Below, piece after piece: positions 25,890 through 34,466 of a stretch of DNA of 64,000 bases; within the stretch, counting starts at the first letter, position 1, and the number at the start of each line of letters is the position of its first letter. Below the pieces are notes generated by a model. That model saw only the letters and a list, made by a program, of their open reading frames with translations, was not told where the DNA came from and did no database searches. A program made the translations under genes and the position numbers. The DNA comes from DASVBE01 sp963770375. GTDB lineage: Bacteria > Actinomycetota > Actinomycetes > Streptosporangiales > Streptosporangiaceae. Location of the stretch: the NCBI GenBank assembly GCA_963770375.1, contig CAVYPM010000029.1, forward strand, positions 62,001-126,000, written 5' to 3'.

Positions 25890-26741
25890 GTGCCGCTGCG
25901 CGCTGTCGATTTCCACGTTCACCTGCCCACGCCGGACTGGCTGGACGGCAGCCTGGCCGGGTACACCGAAGCGGCCGAGGCCTATTTCCGCGCACCCGTC
26001 GAACGCCAGCCGCTGAGCCAGCTGGCGGAGCGCTACGAAGGGCTCGGCGTCCGGGCGGTGCTGCTGGCCTGGGACGCGGAAACCGCGACCGGCCGGCCCC
26101 GGGTGCCGAACGAGACCGTGGCCGCGGCCTGCCGGGATTACCCCGGGGTGTTCACCGGGCTCGGCTCGGTCGACCCGCACAAGGGCGCGGCCGCGGTCGC
26201 CGAGGTGGCCAACATCGCCGCGCTGGGCCTGCGCGGGGTCAAGTTCCACCCGTCGCTGCAGGCGTTCGCCCCGGACGACCCGGCCTACTGGCCGGTCTTC
26301 GAGGCCTGCCGGGATCACGGGCTGCTCGCCCTGTTCCACACCGGGACCAGCGGCATCGGCGCCCGCCAGCCCGGCGGCCAGGGTGTGCGGCTGGACTACG
26401 CGCACCCGCTCAAGCTGGACCCGGTGGCTGCTGCGTACCCGGACCTGACCGTGGTCGCCGCGCACTTCGGCTACCCCTGGCACACCGAGCTGGCCGCTAT
26501 CGCACTGCACAAGACCAACGTGTACATCGACATCTCCGGCTGGTCGCCGCGGCGGATCCCGGCCGAGGTCATCCGCGAGCTGCGCGGCCGGCTTTCCGGT
26601 CAGTTCCTGTGGGGCAGCGACTTCCCGTTCCTCACCCCGGAGCGCTGCCTGGCCGAGTTCGACGAGCTGGGCCTGCCCGACGACGTGGCCAGCCAGGTGC
26701 TGCACGGCAACGCCGAGCGGATCCTGGGGCTCGGCGCCTGA
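25890..26741 (+). CDS. Amidohydrolase (ACMSD-like amidohydrolase_2 family)
   Basis: A 283-residue TIM-barrel hydrolase or decarboxylase of the amidohydrolase-2 group. The start is the GTG at 25890, placing VDFHVHLP (H-x-H metal pair) near residue 6. Later ligands are GVKFHPSLQ near residue 118, LALFHTGTSG near residue 150, VVAAHFGYPW near residue 190 and FLWGSDFPFL near residue 243 (catalytic Asp). The family acts on aromatic carboxylic acids or amides, and this pattern is the full set for a one-metal enzyme. The specific substrate cannot be told. Confidence 0.85.
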   Translation: MPLRAVDFHVHLPTPDWLDGSLAGYTEAAEAYFRAPVERQPLSQLAERYEGLGVRAVLLAWDAETATGRPRVPNETVAAACRDYPGVFTGLGSVDPHKGAAAVAEVANIAALGLRGVKFHPSLQAFAPDDPAYWPVFEACRDHGLLALFHTGTSGIGARQPGGQGVRLDYAHPLKLDPVAAAYPDLTVVAAHFGYPWHTELAAIALHKTNVYIDISGWSPRRIPAEVIRELRGRLSGQFLWGSDFPFLTPERCLAEFDELGLPDDVASQVLHGNAERILGLGA

Positions 26742-26802
26742 TCCGGCCGGCCCGGGATCATGATGGTTCCGTGCCTGAGGGATCGACAGGGAGTTGCTCA
26801 CG

Positions 26803-27822
26803 ATGATCGTTGACTGTGCTCACTACCAGGACGGCCGCCGGAGCACGCAGGACCCGGCGTCCATCGAGGACGCGGCGGCGCGCAGCCGCGCGGGCGGGTT
26901 CGTCTGGCTGGGCCTGTTCGAGCCCGGGATCGCCGAGCTGAAGGAGGTCGGCGAGGCGTTCGGGCTGCACGAGCTGGCCGTGGAGGACGCGCTGACCGCG
27001 CACCGGCGGCCGAAGATGGACAACTACACGGGCAGCGCGCGGCTGATCATCCTGCGCACGGCGCGGTACGACGACGAAGAGGAGGAGGTCGACTTCGGCA
27101 CGATCAGCGTGTTCCTGGCGCCCACGTTCATCATCAGCGTGCGCCGCGGCGCGGCCAGCGAGCTGCGCGAGGCGAGGATGCGGCTGGAGGACCGGCCGGA
27201 GCTGATGATGGAGGCGGGGAGCGCGTCGGCGCTGTGGGCCATCCTGGACGTGGTGGTGGACAGCTACGCGCCGGTGGTCGCCGAGGTCGAGCGCGACATC
27301 GACCAGATCGAGGCGACCGTGTTCTCCGGCGCGGTGGCGCCGACCGAGCGGATCTACTCGCTGCGCCGGGAGGCCACCGACTTCTACCGGGCGGTGCACC
27401 CGCTGCTGGCCGTGGTCTCCTCGGTGGAGCGGCTGGTGCCCGGCGAGCTCAAGCCGTACCTGCACGACGTCAGCGACAACCTGCTGCTGGTGAACGAGGA
27501 GGTGGCCGCGCAGCGGGACACGCTGGGCTCGGTGCTCGAGGCCAACATGGCGGTGATCACCGTGGAGCAGACCCGGGTCAACATCCGGCAGAACGCGACG
27601 ATCGAGCAGCTCACGATCCTGGCCACGGTGTTCCTGCCGCTGACCTTCATCACCGGGTTCTTCGGGCAGAACTTCCGGTGGCTGGTCGACCACGTGGAGG
27701 GCCTGCCCGAGTTCCTCGCCTTCGGCATCGGCGGCCTGATCATTCCGATGATCCTGCTGTTCCTGTGGCTCCGCTACCACCGCCGCCGGATCGCCGAAAC
27801 CGCCACCGTGCCCGGATCCTGA
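26803..27822 (+). CDS. corA: CorA-type magnesium/cobalt transporter, GQN motif variant
   Basis: A 339-residue CorA-family channel. A cytosolic domain of about 270 residues (acidic, helical, with the long stalk AVAPTERIYSLRREATDFYRAVHP) is followed by two membrane helices near the end (about 273-292 and 305-325). The loop after helix 1 reads GFFGQNF, where most CorA proteins carry Y/F-G-M-N; here Met is replaced by Gln, a variant seen in some related proteins. It might alter ion preference (inference). ATG at 26803 is preferred over a TTG three codons upstream. A hairpin after the stop (27841-27858) probably terminates it. Confidence 0.88.
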   Translation: MIVDCAHYQDGRRSTQDPASIEDAAARSRAGGFVWLGLFEPGIAELKEVGEAFGLHELAVEDALTAHRRPKMDNYTGSARLIILRTARYDDEEEEVDFGTISVFLAPTFIISVRRGAASELREARMRLEDRPELMMEAGSASALWAILDVVVDSYAPVVAEVERDIDQIEATVFSGAVAPTERIYSLRREATDFYRAVHPLLAVVSSVERLVPGELKPYLHDVSDNLLLVNEEVAAQRDTLGSVLEANMAVITVEQTRVNIRQNATIEQLTILATVFLPLTFITGFFGQNFRWLVDHVEGLPEFLAFGIGGLIIPMILLFLWLRYHRRRIAETATVPGS

Positions 27823-27840
27823 CCGGCCCGGGTCCCGCCT

Positions 27841-27858
27841 GCCGCCTGGGCAGGCGGC
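27841..27858. terminator. Bidirectional hairpin between corA and capA-like gene
   Basis: GCCGCC TGGGCA GGCGGC: a six-base GC stem (8 bases if TG/CA is included) lying between the corA stop at 27822 and the natural stop of the convergent CapA-like gene at 27862. There is no T-run, common in GC-rich actinobacteria. Position argues for termination of both transcripts. Confidence 0.6.
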
Positions 27859-27861
27859 GGG

Positions 27862-29077
27862 TCAGGGCGGGGTGATGCGGCCGGTGCGGGAGAACCGGGC
27901 GGCGTGCGCGGCCGAAGTCCTCGGCGGACAGCCGGGACACGAACGAGATCGTGTCGCCGCCGGGGACGGGCTGGCCCTTGCCGGCGAACTGGACCGGGAA
28001 CAGGTGGGCCCGCTCGAATTTGCCGGTGGCGGACAGCCGGACCCGCAGGATCGCGCTCAGGTTCAGTACGCCCTCGGTGGCGAAGTTGCCGTAGCCGGCG
28101 AAGTTGCCCAGGCTGTAGGCGATCAGGTGGTGGTGGTAGAACTCCATGCCGCGCAGCACGTGCGGGCCGCTGGCGATCACCAGGCTGGCCCCGGCGTCGA
28201 TGGCCATCTTCGCGAAGGCCTGCGGGTTGCCGCGGTCCTCGCCGAGGAAGATCTCCTCCTTGCCGGTGACGTGGTCGGCGTCCGAGCCCTCGCCGCCGGC
28301 GTGCATGTAGACCACGACGATCGGGGCTTTCGTGGCGGCCTTCTGGATGAGCTCCCTGGCTGCGGGAACGTCGGTCAGCTTGGCCGACCAGTCGTACGGC
28401 GCGAACGCGACGAACGCGACCTTGATCCGGTGCGCACGGACCACGGTGATCTCGCCGGGCAGGCCGGTCTGCGCCATCCCGGCGGCGTGGATCGCCCGCA
28501 CGGTCTGCTGCTGCCCGGCCGGGCCGAAGTCGAACGAGTGGTTGTTGGCGTCGTTCAGCACGGTGAAGCCGGCCTGCTTGTAGTACTTCGCCCAGGACGG
28601 CGGGTCGCGGAAGGCGAAGCAGCTGCCGCCGTTGGCGCCGCCGCACTTGCTGCCGGACGCGGTGGTGAGCGTGCCCTCCAGGTTGCCGAACACGATCTGC
28701 GCCTTGCCGGTCAGCTGGGGCTTGACCTCGTCGAAGAACGTGGCCGGGTCCGGCGGCAGGGCCGGGGTGCTGCCCAGCATCGTGTCGCCGACCGCGGTGA
28801 TCGTCACCGATCCGCGGTGCTTGTGCCGGTGCGCGGGCTGGCCGCCGGCCGCCGGCGAGTCCCCGGACTGGGTGATGCCGTCGCCACCGCCGCCGCCCCC
28901 GTTGGAGCCCCCGGCCAGGCCTGAGCAGGCAGCCAAAGTGACCGTCGCGGCAAGGGCCGCGGCCACGGCCGTCAGGCGCCGCGCTGAACGGGACAATCCG
29001 GGCGCCCATTTGGGTTTCGCCGGTATGGTCGAGGGCAACGGTTCCTGGCCAGGCATGGCGGTCAATCTACCGGCCAT
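27862..29077 (-). CDS. CapA-family lipoprotein, C-terminal tail affected by a frameshift
   Basis: A poly-gamma-glutamate synthesis (CapA/PgsA-type) metallophosphatase-fold protein of about 400 residues. A lipoprotein signal peptide (LTAVAAALAATVTLAAC, lipobox LAAC) is near residue 52. The catalytic region has VTITAVGDTMLGS near residue 90 (the V-G-D motif), FGNLEGTLT near residue 130, LNDANNHSFDFG near residue 175 (the N-N-H motif), VVVYMHAGGEG near residue 250, and IASGPHVLRGMEFYHHHLIAYSLGNF near residue 300 (G-x-H and S-L-G-N-F). As written the frame runs on to 27740 across corA. A single extra base near 27905 would instead give ...AAHAARFSRTGRITPP ending at 27862. The upstream start is uncertain (29077 or 29056). 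Confidence 0.82.
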
Positions 29078-29150
29078 GGATGCGGGCAGGATCCGGTCTA
29101 CGGCGGGCGGTGGCCGGCCGGCGTACAGGCTCGCTCACAGGAGGCAGCGG

Positions 29151-30545
29151 ATGCGGGGGGTACGGGCTGTTTCGGCAGGCGGGACTGTCCTGTTCGGGGT
29201 GCTGCTGGCCAGCGTGGTCCCGGCCGGGGCCGGCCCGGTCTACCCGGGATCGGTTCATGGCGCCCACGCGGGCCGGGCGCGGGCGGCCGTGGCGGGCCCG
29301 CTGGCCGGGCTGACCGCGCTGGCCCGGGCGGGCGCCGCCGGGCCGGGCGGGGCGGCCCTGGCGATCCGCCTCGCGCACACCGGCCCGCCGCGGCCGGTCG
29401 GCCCGGCCGCCGCAGACGCGCTGAACGACAAGCTGAACGGCAACTCGTGCACGCCGCTGGACAACGGCTCCGCGGCGACCGCCACCTGCCTGGCGGTCGG
29501 CACCTTCCAGGACAGCGCGACGGTCCAGCCGCTGGCCCTGACCTGGCAGCAGGGCAGCCCGTGGGCCGGGCTGGGCACGGTCCCCGACGCGAACACCAAG
29601 AACAGGGTCAACCTGCCGGGCGAGGTGTCCTGCGCGGCCCCGGACAAGCTCCGTCCGGTCTGCCTGATGACCGGCGAGCACTACGCGAACTCCAGGTTCC
29701 CCGCCCAGCTGGCCGAGGTCTGGGACGGCACCTGGACCAAGCTGTCCACCGGCAACCCGCCGGGCACCTCCTGGTCCGCGCTGGAGGACGTGTCCTGCCG
29801 GACGGACAAGTTCTGCATGCTGACCGGCCAGGCCGGCACCACGAAGCAGACCAGCCACGGCACGGTGTTCATCTCGCACGCCACCGCCTACCGCTGGGAC
29901 GGCAGCAAGCTCACCCGGCTCACCGTGCCCGCCCCGCGGGGCGGGCACGACGCCGAGCTGGCCGGCGTGTCCTGCCCGGCCACCACGTTCTGCCTGGCGG
30001 TGGGCAACTACATCCGGGCCGACGGGAAGTCGCAGGCCTACTCGGCGCGCTGGTCGGGCGGCACGTGGACGGTGCAGAACGCGCGCAACCTGCAGGGCCA
30101 GGTGCTGACCCTGTTCGAGGCCGTGTCGTGCGTGAGCCGGACCCGGTGCGAGGCGGTCGGCACCACGCTGACACCCGGCAACCGGGCCTTCGCCGAGGCC
30201 TGGTCCAGCGGCACCTGGCAGACCCAGCCGAGCGCGGGCAAGCCCAACGCGACCCTGTTCGGGGTGACCTGCCCGGCGGCGGGCCGCTGCTTCGCGGCCG
30301 GGTCGCTGGGCGACCTGTCGCTGATCGAGGCCTGGGACGGCACCCACTGGTCGGCGCAGATCACCCCGGCCACCGCCGCGCCGCGGAGCGGCAGCGCGCT
30401 GAACCACGTGTCCTGCACGACGCCGGACCTGTGCGAGGCGGTGGGCTACCGGTTCAGCCGGTCCCGCAGCGACGTCACCCCGCATACCCTGGCCCTGGGC
30501 TGGGACGGCCAGCACTGGACGGTCCAGCCGACCGTCAACCAGTAG
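29151..30545 (+). CDS. Secreted Cys-pair repeat protein (unknown function)
   Basis: A 464-residue exported protein. ATG at 29151 follows ACAGGAGG. A signal peptide is probable (RAVSAGGTVLFGVLLASVVPAGAG, residues 4-27). From about residue 100 to the end are seven repeats of roughly 50 residues, each with a V-S-C ... C-x-A-V/T/A-G motif (Cys pairs near 100/113, 160/170, 214/222, 274/281, 326/332, 373/379, 421/427) and each followed by a W-x-G/W-D-G-T-x-W segment. The seven-repeat layout resembles a beta-propeller with a disulphide in each blade. No enzymatic motif is seen. It is divergent from the capA-like gene. Confidence 0.8.
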   Translation: MRGVRAVSAGGTVLFGVLLASVVPAGAGPVYPGSVHGAHAGRARAAVAGPLAGLTALARAGAAGPGGAALAIRLAHTGPPRPVGPAAADALNDKLNGNSCTPLDNGSAATATCLAVGTFQDSATVQPLALTWQQGSPWAGLGTVPDANTKNRVNLPGEVSCAAPDKLRPVCLMTGEHYANSRFPAQLAEVWDGTWTKLSTGNPPGTSWSALEDVSCRTDKFCMLTGQAGTTKQTSHGTVFISHATAYRWDGSKLTRLTVPAPRGGHDAELAGVSCPATTFCLAVGNYIRADGKSQAYSARWSGGTWTVQNARNLQGQVLTLFEAVSCVSRTRCEAVGTTLTPGNRAFAEAWSSGTWQTQPSAGKPNATLFGVTCPAAGRCFAAGSLGDLSLIEAWDGTHWSAQITPATAAPRSGSALNHVSCTTPDLCEAVGYRFSRSRSDVTPHTLALGWDGQHWTVQPTVNQ

Positions 30546-30678
30546 CTCAGGAAGCCTGGTAACCGGCTACACCAGAGGGAAAACTGGGTATCGGCTTCGT
30601 ACCCGGCGGCTGCGCGGTCCCGGTTCGCCCCGACCGCGACTGCGCCGCCCGTCCGCTTGGTGACAGGGAGGCGTGCTC

Positions 30679-31521
30679 ATGTCCGAGATCATCAAGGCCG
30701 CGCTGGTTCAGCAGGCCTGGTCCGGCGATAAAGAGTCGATGATCAGCAACGCGGTGCAGCACATCGCCACCGCCGCGTCGGCCGGGGCCCAGGTCGTCTG
30801 CCTGCAGGAGCTGTTCTACGGGCCGTACTTCTGCCAGGTGCAGGACGCCGACTACTACTCCTACACCGAGCAGATCCCTGACGGGCCGACCACCGAGCTG
30901 ATGAAGGAGGTCGCCGCCCGGCACGGGGTGGTGCTCATCCTGCCGATGTACGAGGCCGAGCAGGCCGGGGTGTACTACAACACCGCCGCGGTGATCGACG
31001 CCGACGGCAGCTACCTGGGCAAGTACCGCAAGACGCACATCCCGCAGGTGAAGGGGTTCTGGGAGAAGTTCTACTTCCGCCCCGGCAACATGGGCTACCC
31101 GGTGTTCGACACCGCGGTGGGCCGGATCGGCGTGTACATCTGCTACGACCGGCACTTCCCCGAGGGCTGGCGGGCGCTCGGCCTGGCCGGGGCGCGGATC
31201 GTGTTCAACCCGTCGGCCACCAGCCGCGGCCTGTCGCAGTACCTGTGGCGGCTGGAGCAGCCCGCCGCCGCGGTGGCCAACGAGTACTTCGTCGGCGCGA
31301 TCAACCGGGTCGGCATCGAGCCGCTCGGCGACAACGACTTCTACGGCCAGACGTACTTTGCCGACCCGCGCGGTCAGCTGGTCGGTGATGCGGCCGGCGA
31401 CAAGGAGGACGAGGTCATCGTCCGTGACCTGGACATGGGCCAGCTGCAGGAGGTCAGGGACCTGTGGCAGTTCTACCGTGACCGCCGGCCCGACCAGTAC
31501 GGGCCGCTGGCGCAGGCCTGA
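30679..31521 (+). CDS. Nitrilase-superfamily amidase (beta-ureidopropionase / N-carbamoylputrescine amidase-like)
   Basis: A 280-residue carbon-nitrogen hydrolase. The catalytic triad is visible: Glu in CLQELFYGPYF near residue 40, Lys in GKYRKTHIPQ near residue 117 and Cys in GVYICYDRHFPE near residue 153 (the Y-I-C-Y-D-x-x-F-P-E nucleophile motif). RBS GGGAGG lies seven bases before the ATG at 30679. Such enzymes hydrolyse N-carbamoyl-beta-amino acids, the last step of reductive pyrimidine breakdown, or N-carbamoylputrescine. The tight linkage to the dihydropyrimidinase gene supports the first function. Confidence 0.9.
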   Translation: MSEIIKAALVQQAWSGDKESMISNAVQHIATAASAGAQVVCLQELFYGPYFCQVQDADYYSYTEQIPDGPTTELMKEVAARHGVVLILPMYEAEQAGVYYNTAAVIDADGSYLGKYRKTHIPQVKGFWEKFYFRPGNMGYPVFDTAVGRIGVYICYDRHFPEGWRALGLAGARIVFNPSATSRGLSQYLWRLEQPAAAVANEYFVGAINRVGIEPLGDNDFYGQTYFADPRGQLVGDAAGDKEDEVIVRDLDMGQLQEVRDLWQFYRDRRPDQYGPLAQA

Positions 31522-31533
31522 CGGGAGGCCGTG

Positions 31534-32937
31534 ATGCGCACTCTCATCGCAGGCGGCCAGGTGGTGGGCCCCGCGGGCGCCACCGCCATGGACGTCATCA
31601 TCGACGGCGAGACGATCACCGCGCTGGCCGCGCCCGGCTCCGGGCTGGCCACCTCGTGGGCGGCCGAGGCCGAGCGGGTCATCGACGCGTCGGCCAAGTA
31701 CGTGCTGCCGGGCGGCATCGACGCCCATACGCATATGGAGATGCCGTTCGGCGGCACGTTCTCCGCGGACACGTTCGAGACCGGCACCCGGGCCGCGGCC
31801 TGGGGCGGCACGACCACGATCATCGACTTCGCGGTCCAGGCCAAGGGCACGTCGCTGCAGGCCACGCTGGACAAGTGGCACGCCAAGGCGGACGGCAACT
31901 GCGCCATCGACTACGGCTTCCACATGATCGTGTCAGACGTGAACGACACCACGCTGAAGGAGATGGACGCCTGCATCGACGCGGGCGTGACCAGCTTCAA
32001 GATGTTCATGGCCTACCCCGGCGTGTTCTACGCGACCGACGGCGAGATCGTCCGGGCCATGCAGCAGGCGGCCGGCAACGGCGCGCTGATCATGATGCAC
32101 GCGGAGAACGGCATCGCGATCGACCAGCTGGTCGCCGAGGCGCTGGCGGCGGGCCGCACCGAGCCGCTGCAGCACGGGCTGACCCGCCCGGCGGAGCTGG
32201 AAAGCGAGGCCACGTCGCGGGCGATCACGCTGGCCGGGGTGACCGGGGCGCCGCTGTACGTGGTGCACCTGTCCGCGGCGCAGGCCCTGGCGGCGATCGC
32301 CACAGCCCGGGACACCGGGCAGAACGTGTTCGCCGAGACCTGCCCGCAGTACCTGTACCTGTCCCTGGAGGACCTGGGCCGGCCGGGCTTCGAGGGGGCC
32401 AAGTACGTGGCCTCCCCGCCGCTGCGGCCCAGGGAGCACCAGGCGTCGCTGTGGCGCGGGCTGCGCACCAACGACCTGTCGGTGGTGTCCACCGACCACT
32501 GCCCGTTCTGCTTCAAGGACCAGAAGGAACTGGGCCGGGGCGACTTCTCGAAGATCCCCAACGGGATCCCCGGCGTGGAGCACCGGATGGACCTGCTGCA
32601 CCAGGGCGTGGCCGCGGGCGAGCTGTCGCTGGCCCGGTGGGTGGAGGTGGCGTCGGCCACCCCGGCCCGGATGTTCGGGCTGTACCCGCGCAAGGGCGTC
32701 ATCCAGCCCGGCTCGGACGCCGACGTGGTGATCTACGACCCGGCCGCCACGCAGGTGCTGTCCGCTGCGTCGCACCACATGGCGGTGGACTACTCGGCGT
32801 ACGAGGGGATGCAGATCACCGGGCGGGTGGACACCGTGCTGTCCCGCGGCCGGATGGTCATCGGCTCCGGTGAGTACCTCGGGGAGACCGGCCACGGCCG
32901 GTTCCTGTCCCGCGCGCTGTGCCAGTACCTGAGCTGA
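31534..32937 (+). CDS. hydA: Dihydropyrimidinase / D-hydantoinase
   Basis: A 467-residue cyclic amidohydrolase. The metal-centre motifs are GGIDAHTHMEMPFGG near residue 61 (H-x-H), SFKMFMAYPG near residue 153 (carbamylated Lys), MMHAENG near residue 187, YVVHLSAA near residue 243 and STDHCPFCFKDQK near residue 319 (the Asp). The C-terminal region has the TPARMFGLYPRKGVIQPGSDADVVIYDP signature of the dihydropyrimidinase/hydantoinase group. The ATG at 31534 has a better RBS spacing than the GTG three bases earlier. It opens the ring of dihydrouracil, dihydrothymine or 5-substituted hydantoins; the neighbouring amidase would hydrolyse its product. Confidence 0.93.
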   Translation: MRTLIAGGQVVGPAGATAMDVIIDGETITALAAPGSGLATSWAAEAERVIDASAKYVLPGGIDAHTHMEMPFGGTFSADTFETGTRAAAWGGTTTIIDFAVQAKGTSLQATLDKWHAKADGNCAIDYGFHMIVSDVNDTTLKEMDACIDAGVTSFKMFMAYPGVFYATDGEIVRAMQQAAGNGALIMMHAENGIAIDQLVAEALAAGRTEPLQHGLTRPAELESEATSRAITLAGVTGAPLYVVHLSAAQALAAIATARDTGQNVFAETCPQYLYLSLEDLGRPGFEGAKYVASPPLRPREHQASLWRGLRTNDLSVVSTDHCPFCFKDQKELGRGDFSKIPNGIPGVEHRMDLLHQGVAAGELSLARWVEVASATPARMFGLYPRKGVIQPGSDADVVIYDPAATQVLSAASHHMAVDYSAYEGMQITGRVDTVLSRGRMVIGSGEYLGETGHGRFLSRALCQYLS

Positions 32938-32948
32938 CGGGGGGTCAG

Positions 32949-33947
32949 ATGGACTTCGGCCTGGTGTTGCAGACAGACCCGCCGGCCCGCAAAGTCATCG
33001 ACACGATGGCCGGGGCCGAGCGGATGGGTTTCTCGTACGGCTGGACGTTCGACTCGCACGTGCTGTGGCAGGAGCCGTTCGTCATCTACTCGCAGATCCT
33101 GGCGGCCACGACGTCGATGACCGTCGGCCCGATGGTGACCAACCCGGCCACCAGGGACTGGTCGGTGACCGCGTCGCTGTTCGCCACGCTGAACGACATG
33201 TTCGGCAACCGGACCGTGTGCGGCATCGGCCGCGGCGACTCGGCCCGGCGGGTGATCGGCCAGCCGCCGGCCACGCTGGCCACGCTGGGCACGGCCATGC
33301 AGGTGATCAGGGACCTGGCCGAGGGCCGGGAGGCGGACCTGCACGGCACGCCGGTGCGGATCCCGTGGGTGCGCGACGGCAAGCTGGAGATCTGGATGGC
33401 CGCCTACGGCCCGAAGGCGCTCAAGCTCGTCGGCGAGCAGGCCGACGGGTTCATCCTGCAGACCGCCGACCCGGACATCGCCCGGTGGACGGTCGGCGCG
33501 GTCCGGTCGGCCGCCGCGGCGGCGGGGCGCCCCGCGGACGCGGTGACGGTCTGCGTGGCCGCGCCGGCCTACGTGGGCGACGACCTCGCGCACCAGCGGG
33601 ACCAGCTGCGCTGGTTCGGCGGGATGGTCGGCAACCACGTGGCCGACCTGGTCGCCAGGTACGGGACGTCCGGCGCGGTGCCGCGGGCGCTGACCGACTA
33701 CATCAAGGACCGGGAGGGCTACGACTACTCCCACCACGGCAAGGCCGGCAACCCGTCGACCGACTTCGTGCCGGACTCGATCGTGGACCGGTTCTGCCTG
33801 ACCGGGCCGGCCTCGGCGCACGTGGACCGGCTGGCCGAGCTGAAGGAGATCGGCGCGGACCAGTTCGCCATCTACCTGATGCACGACCAGCCGGAGCAGA
33901 CCCTGGCCGCGTACGCCGACAAGATCATCCCCGCGGCCGGCGGCTGA
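32949..33947 (+). CDS. LLM-class F420/flavin-dependent oxidoreductase (pyrimidine/hydantoin cassette)
   Basis: A 332-residue luciferase-like protein. The first strand is MDFGLVLQTDPPARKVIDTMAGAERMGFSYGWTFDSHV (residues 1-38), typical of F420-dependent reductases. IWMAAYGPKALKLVGEQADGFIL near residue 152 matches the central motif (P-x-x-x-A-x-x-x-x-G-E-x-A-D-G). Its position, 11 bases after the dihydropyrimidinase stop, fits a family known to accompany dihydropyrimidinase genes. It may reduce a pyrimidine or oxidise a hydantoin-ring intermediate; which one is not known. Confidence 0.82.
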   Translation: MDFGLVLQTDPPARKVIDTMAGAERMGFSYGWTFDSHVLWQEPFVIYSQILAATTSMTVGPMVTNPATRDWSVTASLFATLNDMFGNRTVCGIGRGDSARRVIGQPPATLATLGTAMQVIRDLAEGREADLHGTPVRIPWVRDGKLEIWMAAYGPKALKLVGEQADGFILQTADPDIARWTVGAVRSAAAAAGRPADAVTVCVAAPAYVGDDLAHQRDQLRWFGGMVGNHVADLVARYGTSGAVPRALTDYIKDREGYDYSHHGKAGNPSTDFVPDSIVDRFCLTGPASAHVDRLAELKEIGADQFAIYLMHDQPEQTLAAYADKIIPAAGG

Positions 33948-34455
33948 CCGGGCTGCGGCGCTCGATCAGTATCGTGTCCCGCCACCAGCCGTCCGGGTGA
34001 CCGGGGCGGCCCAGGTGGCAGCCGATCCGCTGCCGGGTGCCGACCACGCGGAACCCGGCCGCCTGGTGCAGGGCCAGGCTGGCGGTGTTCTCCGGGAAGA
34101 TCCCGGACTCGATGGTCCAGATCCCGGCCGCCTCGGTGGCGGCGATGAGCGCGTCCAGCAGGGCCCGGCCGACGCCCTGGCCGCGGGCCCGCGGGTGCAC
34201 GTAGACCGAGTGCTCCACCACGCCGGCGTAGACCGGGCGGGACGACACCGGCGACACGGCCACCCAGCCGAGCATGCGCTCGCCGTCCGGCTCCGGGCCG
34301 AGGGCCACGAACCGGTGCGCCGGGAGCCGGGCCGCGGAGAACTCCGGCCAGGAGGGTGCCCGGGTCTCGAACGTGGCGTTGCCCTCGTCGATGCCGGCCT
34401 GATAGATCTCCAGCACCCCGTCCGCGTGCGCCCCGGTCATCGGCTCGATCCGCAT
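33925..34455 (-). CDS. GNAT family N-acetyltransferase (phosphinothricin acetyltransferase-like)
   Basis: A 176-residue GNAT protein of the Pat/Bar-like branch. It starts MRIEPMTGAHADGVLEIYQAGIDEGNATFET (E-x-x-x-E-x-T-F pattern), has SVYVHPRARGQGVGRALLDALI near residue 87 (acetyl-CoA loop R-G-Q-G-V-G) and FPENTASLALHQAAGFRVVGTRQRIG near residue 121, with the closing GWWRDTILIE near residue 160. Many Pat-like proteins act on unknown amines rather than on phosphinothricin. It overlaps the LLM gene by 23 bp at their 3' ends and is 11 bp downstream of the methyltransferase stop. Confidence 0.88.
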   Translation of the reverse strand: MRIEPMTGAHADGVLEIYQAGIDEGNATFETRAPSWPEFSAARLPAHRFVALGPEPDGERMLGWVAVSPVSSRPVYAGVVEHSVYVHPRARGQGVGRALLDALIAATEAAGIWTIESGIFPENTASLALHQAAGFRVVGTRQRIGCHLGRPGHPDGWWRDTILIERRSPVSRRPRG

Positions 34456-34466
34456 GCCGCGGCCCG

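Noticed and set aside
33925..34455. Phosphinothricin resistance call for the Pat-like GNAT
   Set aside because: The Pat-like branch contains many enzymes with other amine substrates; nothing in the neighbourhood points to phosphinothricin.
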